From assembly GCA_035388225.1 (NCBI GenBank), contig DAOOPM010000001.1, forward strand, positions 62,001 to 126,000: a stretch of 64,000 bases of DNA. The letters are read 5' to 3'. The notes beneath the pieces were generated by a model that worked only from the letters and a program-made list of their open reading frames with translations, was not told where the DNA came from and ran no database searches. Shown here piece after piece: positions 42,431-50,495 of this stretch; position 1 is the first letter of the stretch, and every line of letters starts with the position of its first letter. This DNA is from SB25 sp029560875 (GTDB lineage Bacteria > Bacteroidota > Bacteroidia > Bacteroidales > Tenuifilaceae). The position numbers and the translations under genes were made by a program.

Positions 42431-43573
42431 ATGACTCGTAGGTTGATTTTAATTTGTACTATCGTAGCCGCTCTACACAATTATTTGTTTTCTCAGGTAA
42501 TTGTTCTGGATTCGTTGCCAGTAAATACTCCAATCCAGGACACAATATACTTTGCATCGTCGGTTAACGATTGGGATACCAAAAATTCAGATTTTATATT
42601 TAAGGCAGATAATTCTGGAAGGCTTTCGTTAACTTTACCTAAAGATGCCGATTCCATTGAGTATAAAATTTGTAGAGGAAGTTGGCCGAATGTGGAGGCA
42701 AATGTCAACGGGACCGATATTCCTAATAGATATTATGCTAAAGCCGACAATGATACTGCATTTATTAAAATTAGTGCTTGGCGCGATTTAGTTCCTAAAA
42801 AACAAATGGCATCAACAGCAACCAAGAGTGTACGTTTTTTACCTACAATATTCGAAATTCCTCAGCTTAATCGTAAACGCACAATCCGCCTATACTTACC
42901 ACCAAACTACTCCACAGGAGGTTTATTCCCCGTTATTTATATGCACGATGGACAAAATCTATTCGATAACGCAACCTCGTTTGCTGGGGAGTGGAAGGTC
43001 GATGAAATTTTGGATAGCCTTTATACTTACCGTGGTTTTTCGGCCATAGTTGTGGCAATATATAATGATGAAAAAGAGCGTATCAACGAGTATTCGCCTT
43101 GGAAAAACGACTCCTTGGGTATTGGTGGAGATGGCGATAAGTATGTAAAATTCATCGTGAATACGTTGAAACCTTTTATCGATAGGCATTACCGAACGCT
43201 TTCGGGTAGAGAGAATACCGCAATTATAGGTAGTTCAATGGGTGGATTAATCTCGCTATACGCAGCATTGGAGTACCCCGATGTTTTTGGTAAGGCTGCA
43301 ATTTTCTCACCTTCGCTTTGGTTCTCACCAAAAATGAATACCTATTTGCAAAAGTATAAGCGGAAAAAGGTACAGCATCTATACTTTTTGGCTGGTGAAA
43401 AAGAGGGCATAGGTATGGTCGAAGACCTGAACAGTACTTTGGAACTACTCAAGAATGCTGGGTTTGACGACGAGTATTATGTGAAAACAAAAATTGCTCC
43501 TGATGGCCGCCATGCAGAGTGGTTTTGGAGCAGGGAGTTTGGTGAGACAATACGCTATCTTTTTAAATTTTAG
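42431..43573 (+). CDS. Secreted esterase, Fes/EstD-like alpha/beta hydrolase
   Basis: 380 residues with a signal peptide (about 1-21, ending LFSQ). An N-terminal CBM48/CBM20-like beta domain (about 22-120; FASSVNDWDTKNSDF) precedes a PF00756-type hydrolase: RTIRLYLPPNYSTGG, VIYMHDGQNLFDN, nucleophile Ser in IGSSMGGLIS (about 272), acid in the region FLAGEKEG, and His in DGRHAEWFW (about 363). Likely periplasmic carbohydrate-ester or siderophore-type esterase; substrate unknown. It neighbours no obvious polysaccharide genes. Confidence 0.85.
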   Translation: MTRRLILICTIVAALHNYLFSQVIVLDSLPVNTPIQDTIYFASSVNDWDTKNSDFIFKADNSGRLSLTLPKDADSIEYKICRGSWPNVEANVNGTDIPNRYYAKADNDTAFIKISAWRDLVPKKQMASTATKSVRFLPTIFEIPQLNRKRTIRLYLPPNYSTGGLFPVIYMHDGQNLFDNATSFAGEWKVDEILDSLYTYRGFSAIVVAIYNDEKERINEYSPWKNDSLGIGGDGDKYVKFIVNTLKPFIDRHYRTLSGRENTAIIGSSMGGLISLYAALEYPDVFGKAAIFSPSLWFSPKMNTYLQKYKRKKVQHLYFLAGEKEGIGMVEDLNSTLELLKNAGFDDEYYVKTKIAPDGRHAEWFWSREFGETIRYLFKF

Positions 43574-43579
43574 TAATCC

Positions 43580-43610
43580 ATTGTAGAACGTATTGTCTTT
43601 CCTATATTTG
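43580..43610 (+). promoter_or_regulatory. Promoter placed for a leaderless methyltransferase transcript
   Basis: ATTG (43580-43583), 19-nt spacer, TATATTTG (43603-43610). The box ends 4 nt before ATG 43615, so the start codon would lie at the 5' end of the mRNA. Confidence 0.55.
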
Positions 43611-43614
43611 AACA

Positions 43615-44802
43615 ATGAAACAGTTCAAGTTTGTCGATTTATTCTGCGGTATAGGTGGTTTTCATATTGCACTTACCCAATTGGGAGGCAAGTGTGTCTT
43701 TGCTTCGGATATTGATGCTGATTGCAGAAAGGTTTACCTCGACAACTTTGGTATTGAGCCGTATGGCGACATAACAAAGGTGGATGAAAAGGATATTCCC
43801 GAGCACGATTTGCTTTGCGGTGGATTTCCTTGCCAATCGTTTTCAAAGGCTGGAAATAGAAAAGGAATTAACGACCCTAGGGGTACGCTGTTTTTCGATA
43901 TTGTTCGAATAGTGAAGCATCATAAGCCAAAATACATTCTGCTCGAAAATGTTCGTAACCTTGCAGGGCACGATGGCGGTAATACATGGAAAACAATTCA
44001 TTACAATTTGAGGCATTTGGGATATAACGTTTCACCAGAACCAATAATTTACAGCCCTCATTACCTAGGAGTTCCACAGCACCGCGAGCGGGTTTTTATC
44101 GCATGTGTTCGTAAAGATATTGGCGACCTCCCCTTTTTACCCGTAAAACCAGCAAAGTACAAGATTTCGAATGCATTGTCAATTATCGATTCAAATTCTT
44201 CAAATTTTCGAAAGTATAAGCTGAATAAAAGCGATGAGTCAATTATTGACCTTTGGAACGAGTTTATCCAAAATATTAAAGGCGATTTGCCCGGATTTCC
44301 TGTTTGGGCCGATTATTTTGATATGGTTGTTCCTCCTGATGAATTCAATTTGTACCCTAAATGGAAGCAATCATTTATCCTGAAAAATAAACAACTATAC
44401 GAGGCTAACAGTAAATTTTTGACACGATGGCTGTTAAAGGCTCGTAAAAATTCTGCGTTCAAGGGGGCAAAGGCAAAATTTGAGTGGCAGGCGGGAAAAA
44501 CCGCAAATCCCAATTTATGGGATACCATAATGCATTTCCGTCCTTCGGGATTGAGAGCTAAAGCACCAACACACTTTCCGGCTTTAGTGGCTATAACGCA
44601 AACATCCATTGTTGGTCCTTTAAAACGTAGATTAACACCACGGGAATGTGCCAGATTGCAGAGTTTCCCTGACACATTTAAGATTCATCCAACCGATAGG
44701 ATTGCATACAGGCAATTTGGGAACTCAGTTAATGTTGAGGTTGTTAAACTATTTGCCAATTTTTTAATCAATACAAGGTCGTATTTTAATCAGGAAACTT
44801 AA
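43615..44802 (+). CDS. DNA (cytosine-5-)-methyltransferase, orphan
   Basis: 395 residues. Full C5-methyltransferase motif set: VDLFCGIGGFHIAL (motif I), GGFPCQSFSKAG (motif IV, catalytic Cys about 67), LLENVRNL (motif VI), RERVFIA (motif VIII), then target-recognition region (about 195-320), RRLTPRECARLQSFPD (motif IX) and QFGNSVNVEVV (motif X). No restriction endonuclease or Vsr gene is next to it: neighbours are an esterase and an RDD membrane protein. It is therefore an orphan, possibly regulatory or protective; the target site cannot be read from sequence. The downstream RDD gene begins 6 nt after its stop. Confidence 0.93.
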   Translation: MKQFKFVDLFCGIGGFHIALTQLGGKCVFASDIDADCRKVYLDNFGIEPYGDITKVDEKDIPEHDLLCGGFPCQSFSKAGNRKGINDPRGTLFFDIVRIVKHHKPKYILLENVRNLAGHDGGNTWKTIHYNLRHLGYNVSPEPIIYSPHYLGVPQHRERVFIACVRKDIGDLPFLPVKPAKYKISNALSIIDSNSSNFRKYKLNKSDESIIDLWNEFIQNIKGDLPGFPVWADYFDMVVPPDEFNLYPKWKQSFILKNKQLYEANSKFLTRWLLKARKNSAFKGAKAKFEWQAGKTANPNLWDTIMHFRPSGLRAKAPTHFPALVAITQTSIVGPLKRRLTPRECARLQSFPDTFKIHPTDRIAYRQFGNSVNVEVVKLFANFLINTRSYFNQET

Positions 44803-44808
44803 ATTTAT

Positions 44809-45288
44809 ATGAGTATGGAAAATAAATATGCAGGATTTTGGTGGCGATTTATCGCCTATTTGCTCGATGGCGCAATTCTTGGAACAATCCAATTTATCTT
44901 TTTTATTCCATTTATTGGAACAATCGTTTATACCGCAATTAAATCTTCTGATGGAGATTTTAGTGAGGCTCAGGCGCTTGGAATAGCAGGCGCAATTGCC
45001 GGAACCCTACTTTTATTTGTATTACTGAGTATTGTAGCAGGTTGGCTTTACTTTGCTTTAATGGAATCGTCAAAATATCAGGGTACAATTGGGAAAAAAG
45101 TTTTGGGTATAATTGTGACCGACGAAAATGGTAATAGGATTTCTTTTGGGAGAGCAACTGGCCGGTACTTTGCTAAAATTATCTCAGGAATGACTTTGTG
45201 GATAGGCTATATAATTGCTGGTTTTACAGATAAAAAACAAGCCCTTCATGATATTATTGCAAATACGCTGGTTTGGAAGAAACCATAA
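44809..45288 (+). CDS. RDD-family membrane protein
   Basis: 159 residues with three or four membrane segments. The RDD signature is at the N-terminus (GFWWRFIAYLLDGAILG, about 8-24: Arg, then Asp) with GTIGKKVLGIIVTDENGNRISFGRATGRYF (about 90-120) characteristic of the family. Function of RDD proteins is mostly unknown; some move sodium or act with transport. It begins 6 nt after the methyltransferase gene and probably shares its transcript. ATG 44815 is an alternative start. Confidence 0.85.
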   Translation: MSMENKYAGFWWRFIAYLLDGAILGTIQFIFFIPFIGTIVYTAIKSSDGDFSEAQALGIAGAIAGTLLLFVLLSIVAGWLYFALMESSKYQGTIGKKVLGIIVTDENGNRISFGRATGRYFAKIISGMTLWIGYIIAGFTDKKQALHDIIANTLVWKKP

Positions 45289-45302
45289 TTGCTAAAAGTC
45301 AT

Positions 45303-45332
45303 AAAAAAAGAGGCAAAAAGCCTCTTTTTTTT
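45303..45332. terminator. Bidirectional rho-independent terminator
   Basis: AAAAAAAGAGGC pairs with GCCTCTTTTTTT over a 5-nt A loop between convergent genes; its edge overlaps the stop codon of the next gene. Confidence 0.88.
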
Positions 45333-46569
45333 ATGATATAACCTCAAATCCAACTTTTTTCAAATCGTCCCAAAACGTTGTGTAGGATTTGTTGGTTACC
45401 CAAGGATTTTCGATAGTTATAGGTATGCCTTTTAGGCAAATTGGAGTCAATGCAAGAGCCATTCTGTGGTCATTATGCGTGTCAAAGTCTAGCTGTTTTA
45501 TCCCTTTAAACTTTGTTTTGCCATCAAAAGTCAAAATTTCCTTATTGTCCTGCTTTTCAACTACAAGGTTTGCACCAACTTTTTTTAGTTCGATTTGTAA
45601 CGATACTAATCTGTCTGGCTCTTTAAGTCTTAGGGAGTCAATTCCGGATATTTTGAAGGGAATATCCATGCATACACACGTTGTAACAACGGCAGGTACT
45701 AGGTCAGGGTAATTGCTGAAATCGTGTGATAACTTTTTTACAACTTTCCCTTTGCGTTTTATTTTTATTGATTCTGCAGACACCTGAGTATCAACTCCTA
45801 ACTCTTTAAAAATATCTTTTACAACAGAGTCGCACTGGAAACTCTCAAAGTTCAACCCTTTTATTTCGATTGTTCCTTTTTGAGCCAACGCTACCATCTC
45901 GTACCAGTAGGAGGCCATACTCCAGTCCGATTCAATTACCAGTTGCGAACCGTCGGCACTTTCGTGTTCTACAAGTATCTCCGCCTCTTTCCAATCGGTA
46001 TTTACACCTAGGTATTGCAATGCCCTTAGAGTCATTTCAACATAGCCCGATTGGATGATATGCTCCTTCAGTTCATGAATCATCTCAGTTGAAAGACTTG
46101 GAGACAGTAATAGTTTGGCTTCAATCACTTTGCTGTTGATAGAACTATCAACCCTAAGTATTTTACCTTTTAGGTTTTTTCCAATAATTTTGAAAGGGGG
46201 TCTGCCTGATCGCTCCTCGTACGATACATTCAACCCAAATTTCTGTAGAACCTTTGCAATTTTTACGAATGAATTATCCTTTATGATATCAGAGGAGGAC
46301 ATAACCCACTCTCCACCAAAATAACTGATGAACGACCTAATATGGCGAATTGCCTTGGCGGAAGTTCCTCTGTTTTTCTGAATACCCTCATTCAACAAAT
46401 TCTTATCGAGTATTCGGGCATCTTCCGATTCTGTAGTGATACGTTGTGTAAGGTTTGAACTTTTTAGAATTCTGAAAACTAAAAATTTGTAGTTCATTGG
46501 TTTGTTAGGCGAAAGGGCTGCCTCACCATTCAAAGTCTTATCAGACTTTGTAACAGAATACTTAATCAT
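45331..46569 (-). CDS. aroA: 3-phosphoshikimate 1-carboxyvinyltransferase-like protein (divergent EPSP synthase)
   Basis: 412 residues, EPSP synthase fold of the shikimate pathway. Recognisable blocks: SDWSMASYWYEMVAL (about 217-231), LRLKEPDRLVSLQIELKKVGA, and FDTHNDHRMALALTPI (about 361-376). Several normal active-site positions are changed: the usual SKSxSNR at the N-terminus reads SPNKPMNYK (about 20-28), the NAGTxxR block reads NRGTSAKAIR (about 65-74), and the SSQxxS loop reads SSINSK (about 142-147). It may be a divergent but active enzyme or a paralogue with altered substrate. Monocistronic, own promoter. Confidence 0.8.
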   Translation of the reverse strand: MIKYSVTKSDKTLNGEAALSPNKPMNYKFLVFRILKSSNLTQRITTESEDARILDKNLLNEGIQKNRGTSAKAIRHIRSFISYFGGEWVMSSSDIIKDNSFVKIAKVLQKFGLNVSYEERSGRPPFKIIGKNLKGKILRVDSSINSKVIEAKLLLSPSLSTEMIHELKEHIIQSGYVEMTLRALQYLGVNTDWKEAEILVEHESADGSQLVIESDWSMASYWYEMVALAQKGTIEIKGLNFESFQCDSVVKDIFKELGVDTQVSAESIKIKRKGKVVKKLSHDFSNYPDLVPAVVTTCVCMDIPFKISGIDSLRLKEPDRLVSLQIELKKVGANLVVEKQDNKEILTFDGKTKFKGIKQLDFDTHNDHRMALALTPICLKGIPITIENPWVTNKSYTTFWDDLKKVGFEVIS

Positions 46570-46597
46570 AGTACATCGAATTTTAGTCCCAAGAGTT

Positions 46598-46605
46598 CAA
46601 ATGTA
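46598..46605 (-). promoter_or_regulatory. -7 promoter element for the aroA-like gene
   Basis: Minus-strand TACATTTG, exact TAnnTTTG match, 28 nt before ATG 46569. Confidence 0.5.
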
Positions 46606-46680
46606 TGGTATTTAAGGATAAAATCCGAATAAAAAGAGTTTTATTTAGTAAGCCACATAGGGCTCTTATTTAGTGATGCC

Positions 46681-47472
46681 TTATAAGTTGTCCTCCAAAA
46701 GTGTTTTAAGTTCTTGAGTGGTTACCCCGTACTTAATACTTCCGTGCGAAACAAAACTTATTTTACCTGTTTCTTCCGATACCAGTACAACCATAGCATC
46801 AGTAATCTCGCTAATTCCTACTGCCGCTTTATGTCTCATGCCGTACTGCGGGGGTAAATTGATATTTTCCGTTACTGGTAGTACGCATCGGGCAGCATGA
46901 ATTCGGTCGTTTACAATAATTACAGCACCATCGTGCAATGGACTATTCTTGAAAAATATATTTTCCAGCAATCGGCTCGATGTTTCTGCCTCAATTATAT
47001 CACCTGTTTCGGCATAAAACTGAAGTTCCGATTTGCGGGCAATTACAATTAACGCACCTGTTTTTGTTTCAGCCATATTTCGGCAGGCTTTTACAATTGC
47101 ATCAACGTTAACCTGGGCTACATCTGTTTTATGCCTTGGAAAGAGTAGGTTTTCGAGCGAGAATTTACTCTTCGACATATACTTTGTTCCAATGAACAGC
47201 AAGAACTTTCGTATTTCCTGCTGAAACACAATTATAATTGCAATAACTCCTACTCCAATTATCTGGCCTAGTATACCACTTAGCAGTTCCATATTAAGTG
47301 CTCTTACTACTAACCAAATAATGTAAAGCACTACTATTCCGCCAAAAATATTGATAGCTACAGTACCCCTTATAAGCATGTATATTTGGTAGAGCAGGAA
47401 TGCAACCATTATGATATCGATAATATCGAGAACTCGAATTGTTATAAATAGTTGGAAAAATGCAGGAATCAT
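46681..47472 (-). CDS. cdaA: Diadenylate cyclase CdaA
   Basis: 263 residues. Makes c-di-AMP from two ATP at the inner membrane. Three N-terminal membrane helices (about 5-85) and a DisA_N cyclase domain (about 100-260) with the DGA motif (SPLHDGAVIIV, about 177-187) and the ATP-binding RHR motif, here GMRHKAAVG with Lys in the third position. A CdaA-type regulator (CdaR) is not adjacent. It follows folP by 8 nt, the conserved Bacteroidota arrangement, tying second-messenger synthesis to folate gene expression. Confidence 0.92.
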   Translation of the reverse strand: MIPAFFQLFITIRVLDIIDIIMVAFLLYQIYMLIRGTVAINIFGGIVVLYIIWLVVRALNMELLSGILGQIIGVGVIAIIIVFQQEIRKFLLFIGTKYMSKSKFSLENLLFPRHKTDVAQVNVDAIVKACRNMAETKTGALIVIARKSELQFYAETGDIIEAETSSRLLENIFFKNSPLHDGAVIIVNDRIHAARCVLPVTENINLPPQYGMRHKAAVGISEITDAMVVLVSEETGKISFVSHGSIKYGVTTQELKTLLEDNL

Positions 47473-47480
47473 ACTTTAAA

Positions 47481-48362
47481 TTATAAGTACTGAAAATCGG
47501 GTTGTTTTTGGGTTAACTCAAGAAGTTTAATAGTCTCAACAGCCTCCTTAACATCGTGAACACGTAGAATTGTTGCACCATTATTCAAAGCAATGGTGTT
47601 AAGTACCGATGTTCCGTTCAAAGCCTTTTCCGGGTTTGTGTTGAGCGATTTGTAAATCATCGATTTTCTGGAAACTCCCGCAAGAATTGGTAGTTCAAAA
47701 AGCCTGAAGGCATTAAGATTCTTAAGTATGGTGTAGTTATGCTCAATGGTTTTTCCAAAACCAAATCCTGGGTCAATAATAATATCGTTAACACCCAAGC
47801 GCTTGAGTTTCTCAATTTTTTCGTTGAAGTAGATAAATATCTCCTTAATAACATTGTTGTATGTGGGGTTTTGCTGCATATTATCGGGAGTACCTTTCAT
47901 ATGCATCAAAATATATGGAACTTTAAGTTCGGCAATGGTTTCGAACATTTTGGCGTCCATTTCGCCAGCCGAAATATCATTTATGATATTGGCTCCAAAA
48001 TCCTCCACCATTTTGCGGGCAACATTGGCTCTAAAAGTATCAACAGAAACAATGGCTTCGGGAAATTTTTTCTTAATAGCGTTGAGCGATTTCGATAATC
48101 GTTTCAATTCAAGTTCTTCAGAAACCACCATGGCACCTGGGCGTGTAGAACAAGCTCCTACATCGATAATTGCGCCACCTTCCGAGAGGATTTGCTCTGC
48201 TCTGCGGGCAATGGTATAGCCAAAACGGAAACGGCTTGCGCTAAAAAAGGAATCGTTAGTAACATTCACAATTCCCATAACCATAGGCTTTGCAATGCTA
48301 ATTATTTTACCATTACTAGTAATGGTTTGTCTTTGTTTAAAATGCGACCCAATTTGTTCCAT
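47481..48362 (-). CDS. folP: Dihydropteroate synthase
   Basis: 293 residues, TIM-barrel enzyme joining p-aminobenzoate to dihydropterin pyrophosphate; target of sulphonamides. Motifs: MGIVNVTNDSFF (about 29-40), IDVGACSTRPGA (about 65-76), NIINDISAG, DIIIDPGFGFGKT (about 194-206), LAGVSRKSMI and LRVHDV near the C-terminus. GACSTRPG replaces the more common GGESTRPG. First gene of the folP-cdaA unit. The divergent tmk gene starts about 110 nt away. Confidence 0.95.
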   Translation of the reverse strand: MEQIGSHFKQRQTITSNGKIISIAKPMVMGIVNVTNDSFFSASRFRFGYTIARRAEQILSEGGAIIDVGACSTRPGAMVVSEELELKRLSKSLNAIKKKFPEAIVSVDTFRANVARKMVEDFGANIINDISAGEMDAKMFETIAELKVPYILMHMKGTPDNMQQNPTYNNVIKEIFIYFNEKIEKLKRLGVNDIIIDPGFGFGKTIEHNYTILKNLNAFRLFELPILAGVSRKSMIYKSLNTNPEKALNGTSVLNTIALNNGATILRVHDVKEAVETIKLLELTQKQPDFQYL

Positions 48363-48473
48363 TTTTTTCTATCTTGCGTGGTATTTTGTGGTTAAAAATA
48401 CGAAACATTGACTTAAAAACTGCTAAGGTTATTACTTTTAATTCATCTATTTTAAATAAAAAACAGATATACA

Positions 48474-49163
48474 ATGGCTTTGATTGTGATTGAGGGGCTC
48501 GATGGTGCAGGAAAATCTACCCAAATTAATCTACTGAATAATCATTTTACCCAAAAGGGTATTCCAACCCATTTTCTGCATTTTCCTAGGGTAGAATCAC
48601 CTTTCTTTGGTGAACTTATTGCCCGTTTTCTACGTGGCGATTTGGGTGAAATTAATCAGGTTGACCCCTACGTAGTTGCTCTGCTTTATGCCACAGATAG
48701 GATGGATGCTGCAAAAACAGTTCAGGAGTGGTTAAATCAGGGGCATGTTGTTCTGCTCGATAGGTATGTTTACTCCAATATCGCTTTTCAGTGCGCAAAA
48801 CAAAAGACCGATATGGAGCGTAGCGCATTGCGCGATTGGATTTTTAAGTTGGAGTTCGATTACTTTAAAATCCCAAAGCCCGATTTAAACATATTCCTCG
48901 ATGTCCCCTTTGAGTTTACCAAAACTAGGTTAACCGAGCAGCGCTCAGGCGATGATAGGGGATATCTTCAAGGAAAAGATGATATTCACGAGAAAGATTT
49001 GAGTTTTCAGGAACGGGTACGCAAGGTTTACCTCGAACAAGAGAGCATCGACTATTGTTTTAAGGTTATTAAATGCAATACCCCCGATGGACAAATGCAA
49101 AAACCTAACGAGATTTTTGCTAAAATTATGGATGCCATTGAGGTACATGGATTGCTAAAGTAG
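48474..49163 (+). CDS. tmk: Thymidylate kinase
   Basis: 229 residues. Phosphorylates dTMP to dTDP. P-loop GLDGAGKST (about 8-16), the DRYVYSN block (about 97-103) with the conserved Asp-Arg-Tyr, and LNIFLDVPFEFTKTRL leading to the lid. The length is slightly above the usual 205-215, with an insertion near 155-185 in the lid region (QGKDDIHEKDLSFQERVRK). Followed after 40 nt by the DoxX-like gene. Confidence 0.93.
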   Translation: MALIVIEGLDGAGKSTQINLLNNHFTQKGIPTHFLHFPRVESPFFGELIARFLRGDLGEINQVDPYVVALLYATDRMDAAKTVQEWLNQGHVVLLDRYVYSNIAFQCAKQKTDMERSALRDWIFKLEFDYFKIPKPDLNIFLDVPFEFTKTRLTEQRSGDDRGYLQGKDDIHEKDLSFQERVRKVYLEQESIDYCFKVIKCNTPDGQMQKPNEIFAKIMDAIEVHGLLK

Positions 49164-49203
49164 GTAGTTATATCTTGAAGTTTAACTTTTCATTTTTATT
49201 AAT

Positions 49204-50427
49204 ATGAAACATTTTGTTATACTAAGTCGTTATTTGTTGGCTGTTGTATTTATATTTTCGGGATTTGTTAAGGGAGTTGACCCGCTAGGTTCAGCCTATA
49301 AGTTTCACGATTACTTTATGGCATTTCATCTTAACTTTTTAGACTCTCTTTCACTTCCGTTTTCGTTTGTGCTTTGCGCTGCCGAGTTGGCTATTGGTTT
49401 ACTCCTGCTTTTTGGCGTTCAACTTCGTGTTGCTACTTGGGGAGCATTTTTGTTTATGCTTGTTTTTACTCCAGTAACGCTGGTACTTGCCATATTTAAT
49501 CCCGTTTCAGATTGTGGTTGCTTTGGCGATGCCATTCATCTCTCAAACTGGCAAACATTCTATAAAAATATTCTGTTCTTTGCGGCTGCATTGTTACTAT
49601 TTTTAAAGAGGAACAGTTTTGAGGAATACTATCCTAGTTGGAAAAAGTATGTTTTATTTGGTTTACTGGTGATTATTTCGTTTTTGCCCTCAATTCACGG
49701 TTACTACAATTTACCTCTTTACGATTTTCGTCCCTATAAAATAGGTGTTAACATACATAATGATATGATAATTCCCGAAGGCGCTCCAGCCGATGAGTAC
49801 AGCACATTGCTTTACTACCAGAAGGATGGAGTGGTTAAGGAGTTCGATGAGAGCAATTACCCTTGGAACGATTCAACCTGGACATTTGTGGATACCAAAT
49901 CTACACGTATTAAAGTGGGTTATACTCCACCAATTACAAATTTTGCCCTGCATACTTTGGAGGGTGAGGATGTTACCGATAAGTTTGTGAATGCAAGTGG
50001 GTACAACTTTTTAGTTATATCAACAAGGCTCGATAAAACTGACAAGAATTCATTTAAAAAGTTAACAGAACTTTACTACAAGGCAAGCGAAAAAGGATTT
50101 GGTTTTATTTGTGCAACAGCCACATCGGCCGATATGGTTCAGAAATTCACCCTTGAGCATTCAATCCCCTTTCAGTTTGTTACTGCCGACGAGGTAACTC
50201 TAAAAACTATAATTCGTTCAAACCCTGGGTTACTTCTACTTTACAATGGAACTATAATTGGCAAATGGCATTGGCGTAACTTGCCCTATTCTAAGTTTGT
50301 TGATGAGAATATGCTATCGAGCCAGTTACTTGGTATGAAACAAACTTCAAATAATCGGTTATCGTTCGCCATTGTGGTTTCCCTTTTATTGTTTTTTGTA
50401 ATAATTGTTAAATATTTTAGAAAATAA
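49204..50427 (+). CDS. BT_3928-family DoxX/MauE-like protein with thioredoxin-like domain
   Basis: 407 residues. The N-terminal half is a DoxX/MauE four-helix membrane domain (about 1-160) with LAVVFIFSGFVKGVDPLGSAYKF and the CGC motif SDCGCFGDAIHLSNWQTF (about 100-117). A periplasmic region (about 175-375) resembles a thioredoxin fold (NFLVISTRLDKTDKNSFKKL, PFQFVTADEVTLKTIIRSNPG) without an obvious CxxC, and a last membrane helix (about 382-404) follows. Such proteins are linked to envelope redox or electron transfer; precise role unknown. Confidence 0.82.
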   Translation: MKHFVILSRYLLAVVFIFSGFVKGVDPLGSAYKFHDYFMAFHLNFLDSLSLPFSFVLCAAELAIGLLLLFGVQLRVATWGAFLFMLVFTPVTLVLAIFNPVSDCGCFGDAIHLSNWQTFYKNILFFAAALLLFLKRNSFEEYYPSWKKYVLFGLLVIISFLPSIHGYYNLPLYDFRPYKIGVNIHNDMIIPEGAPADEYSTLLYYQKDGVVKEFDESNYPWNDSTWTFVDTKSTRIKVGYTPPITNFALHTLEGEDVTDKFVNASGYNFLVISTRLDKTDKNSFKKLTELYYKASEKGFGFICATATSADMVQKFTLEHSIPFQFVTADEVTLKTIIRSNPGLLLLYNGTIIGKWHWRNLPYSKFVDENMLSSQLLGMKQTSNNRLSFAIVVSLLLFFVIIVKYFRK

Positions 50428-50495
50428 GGCCTATTTATAATGCCTAGCAATATTTGTTTTAACTTTATGTTATAATTCTTCTTAAATCAAACAAT

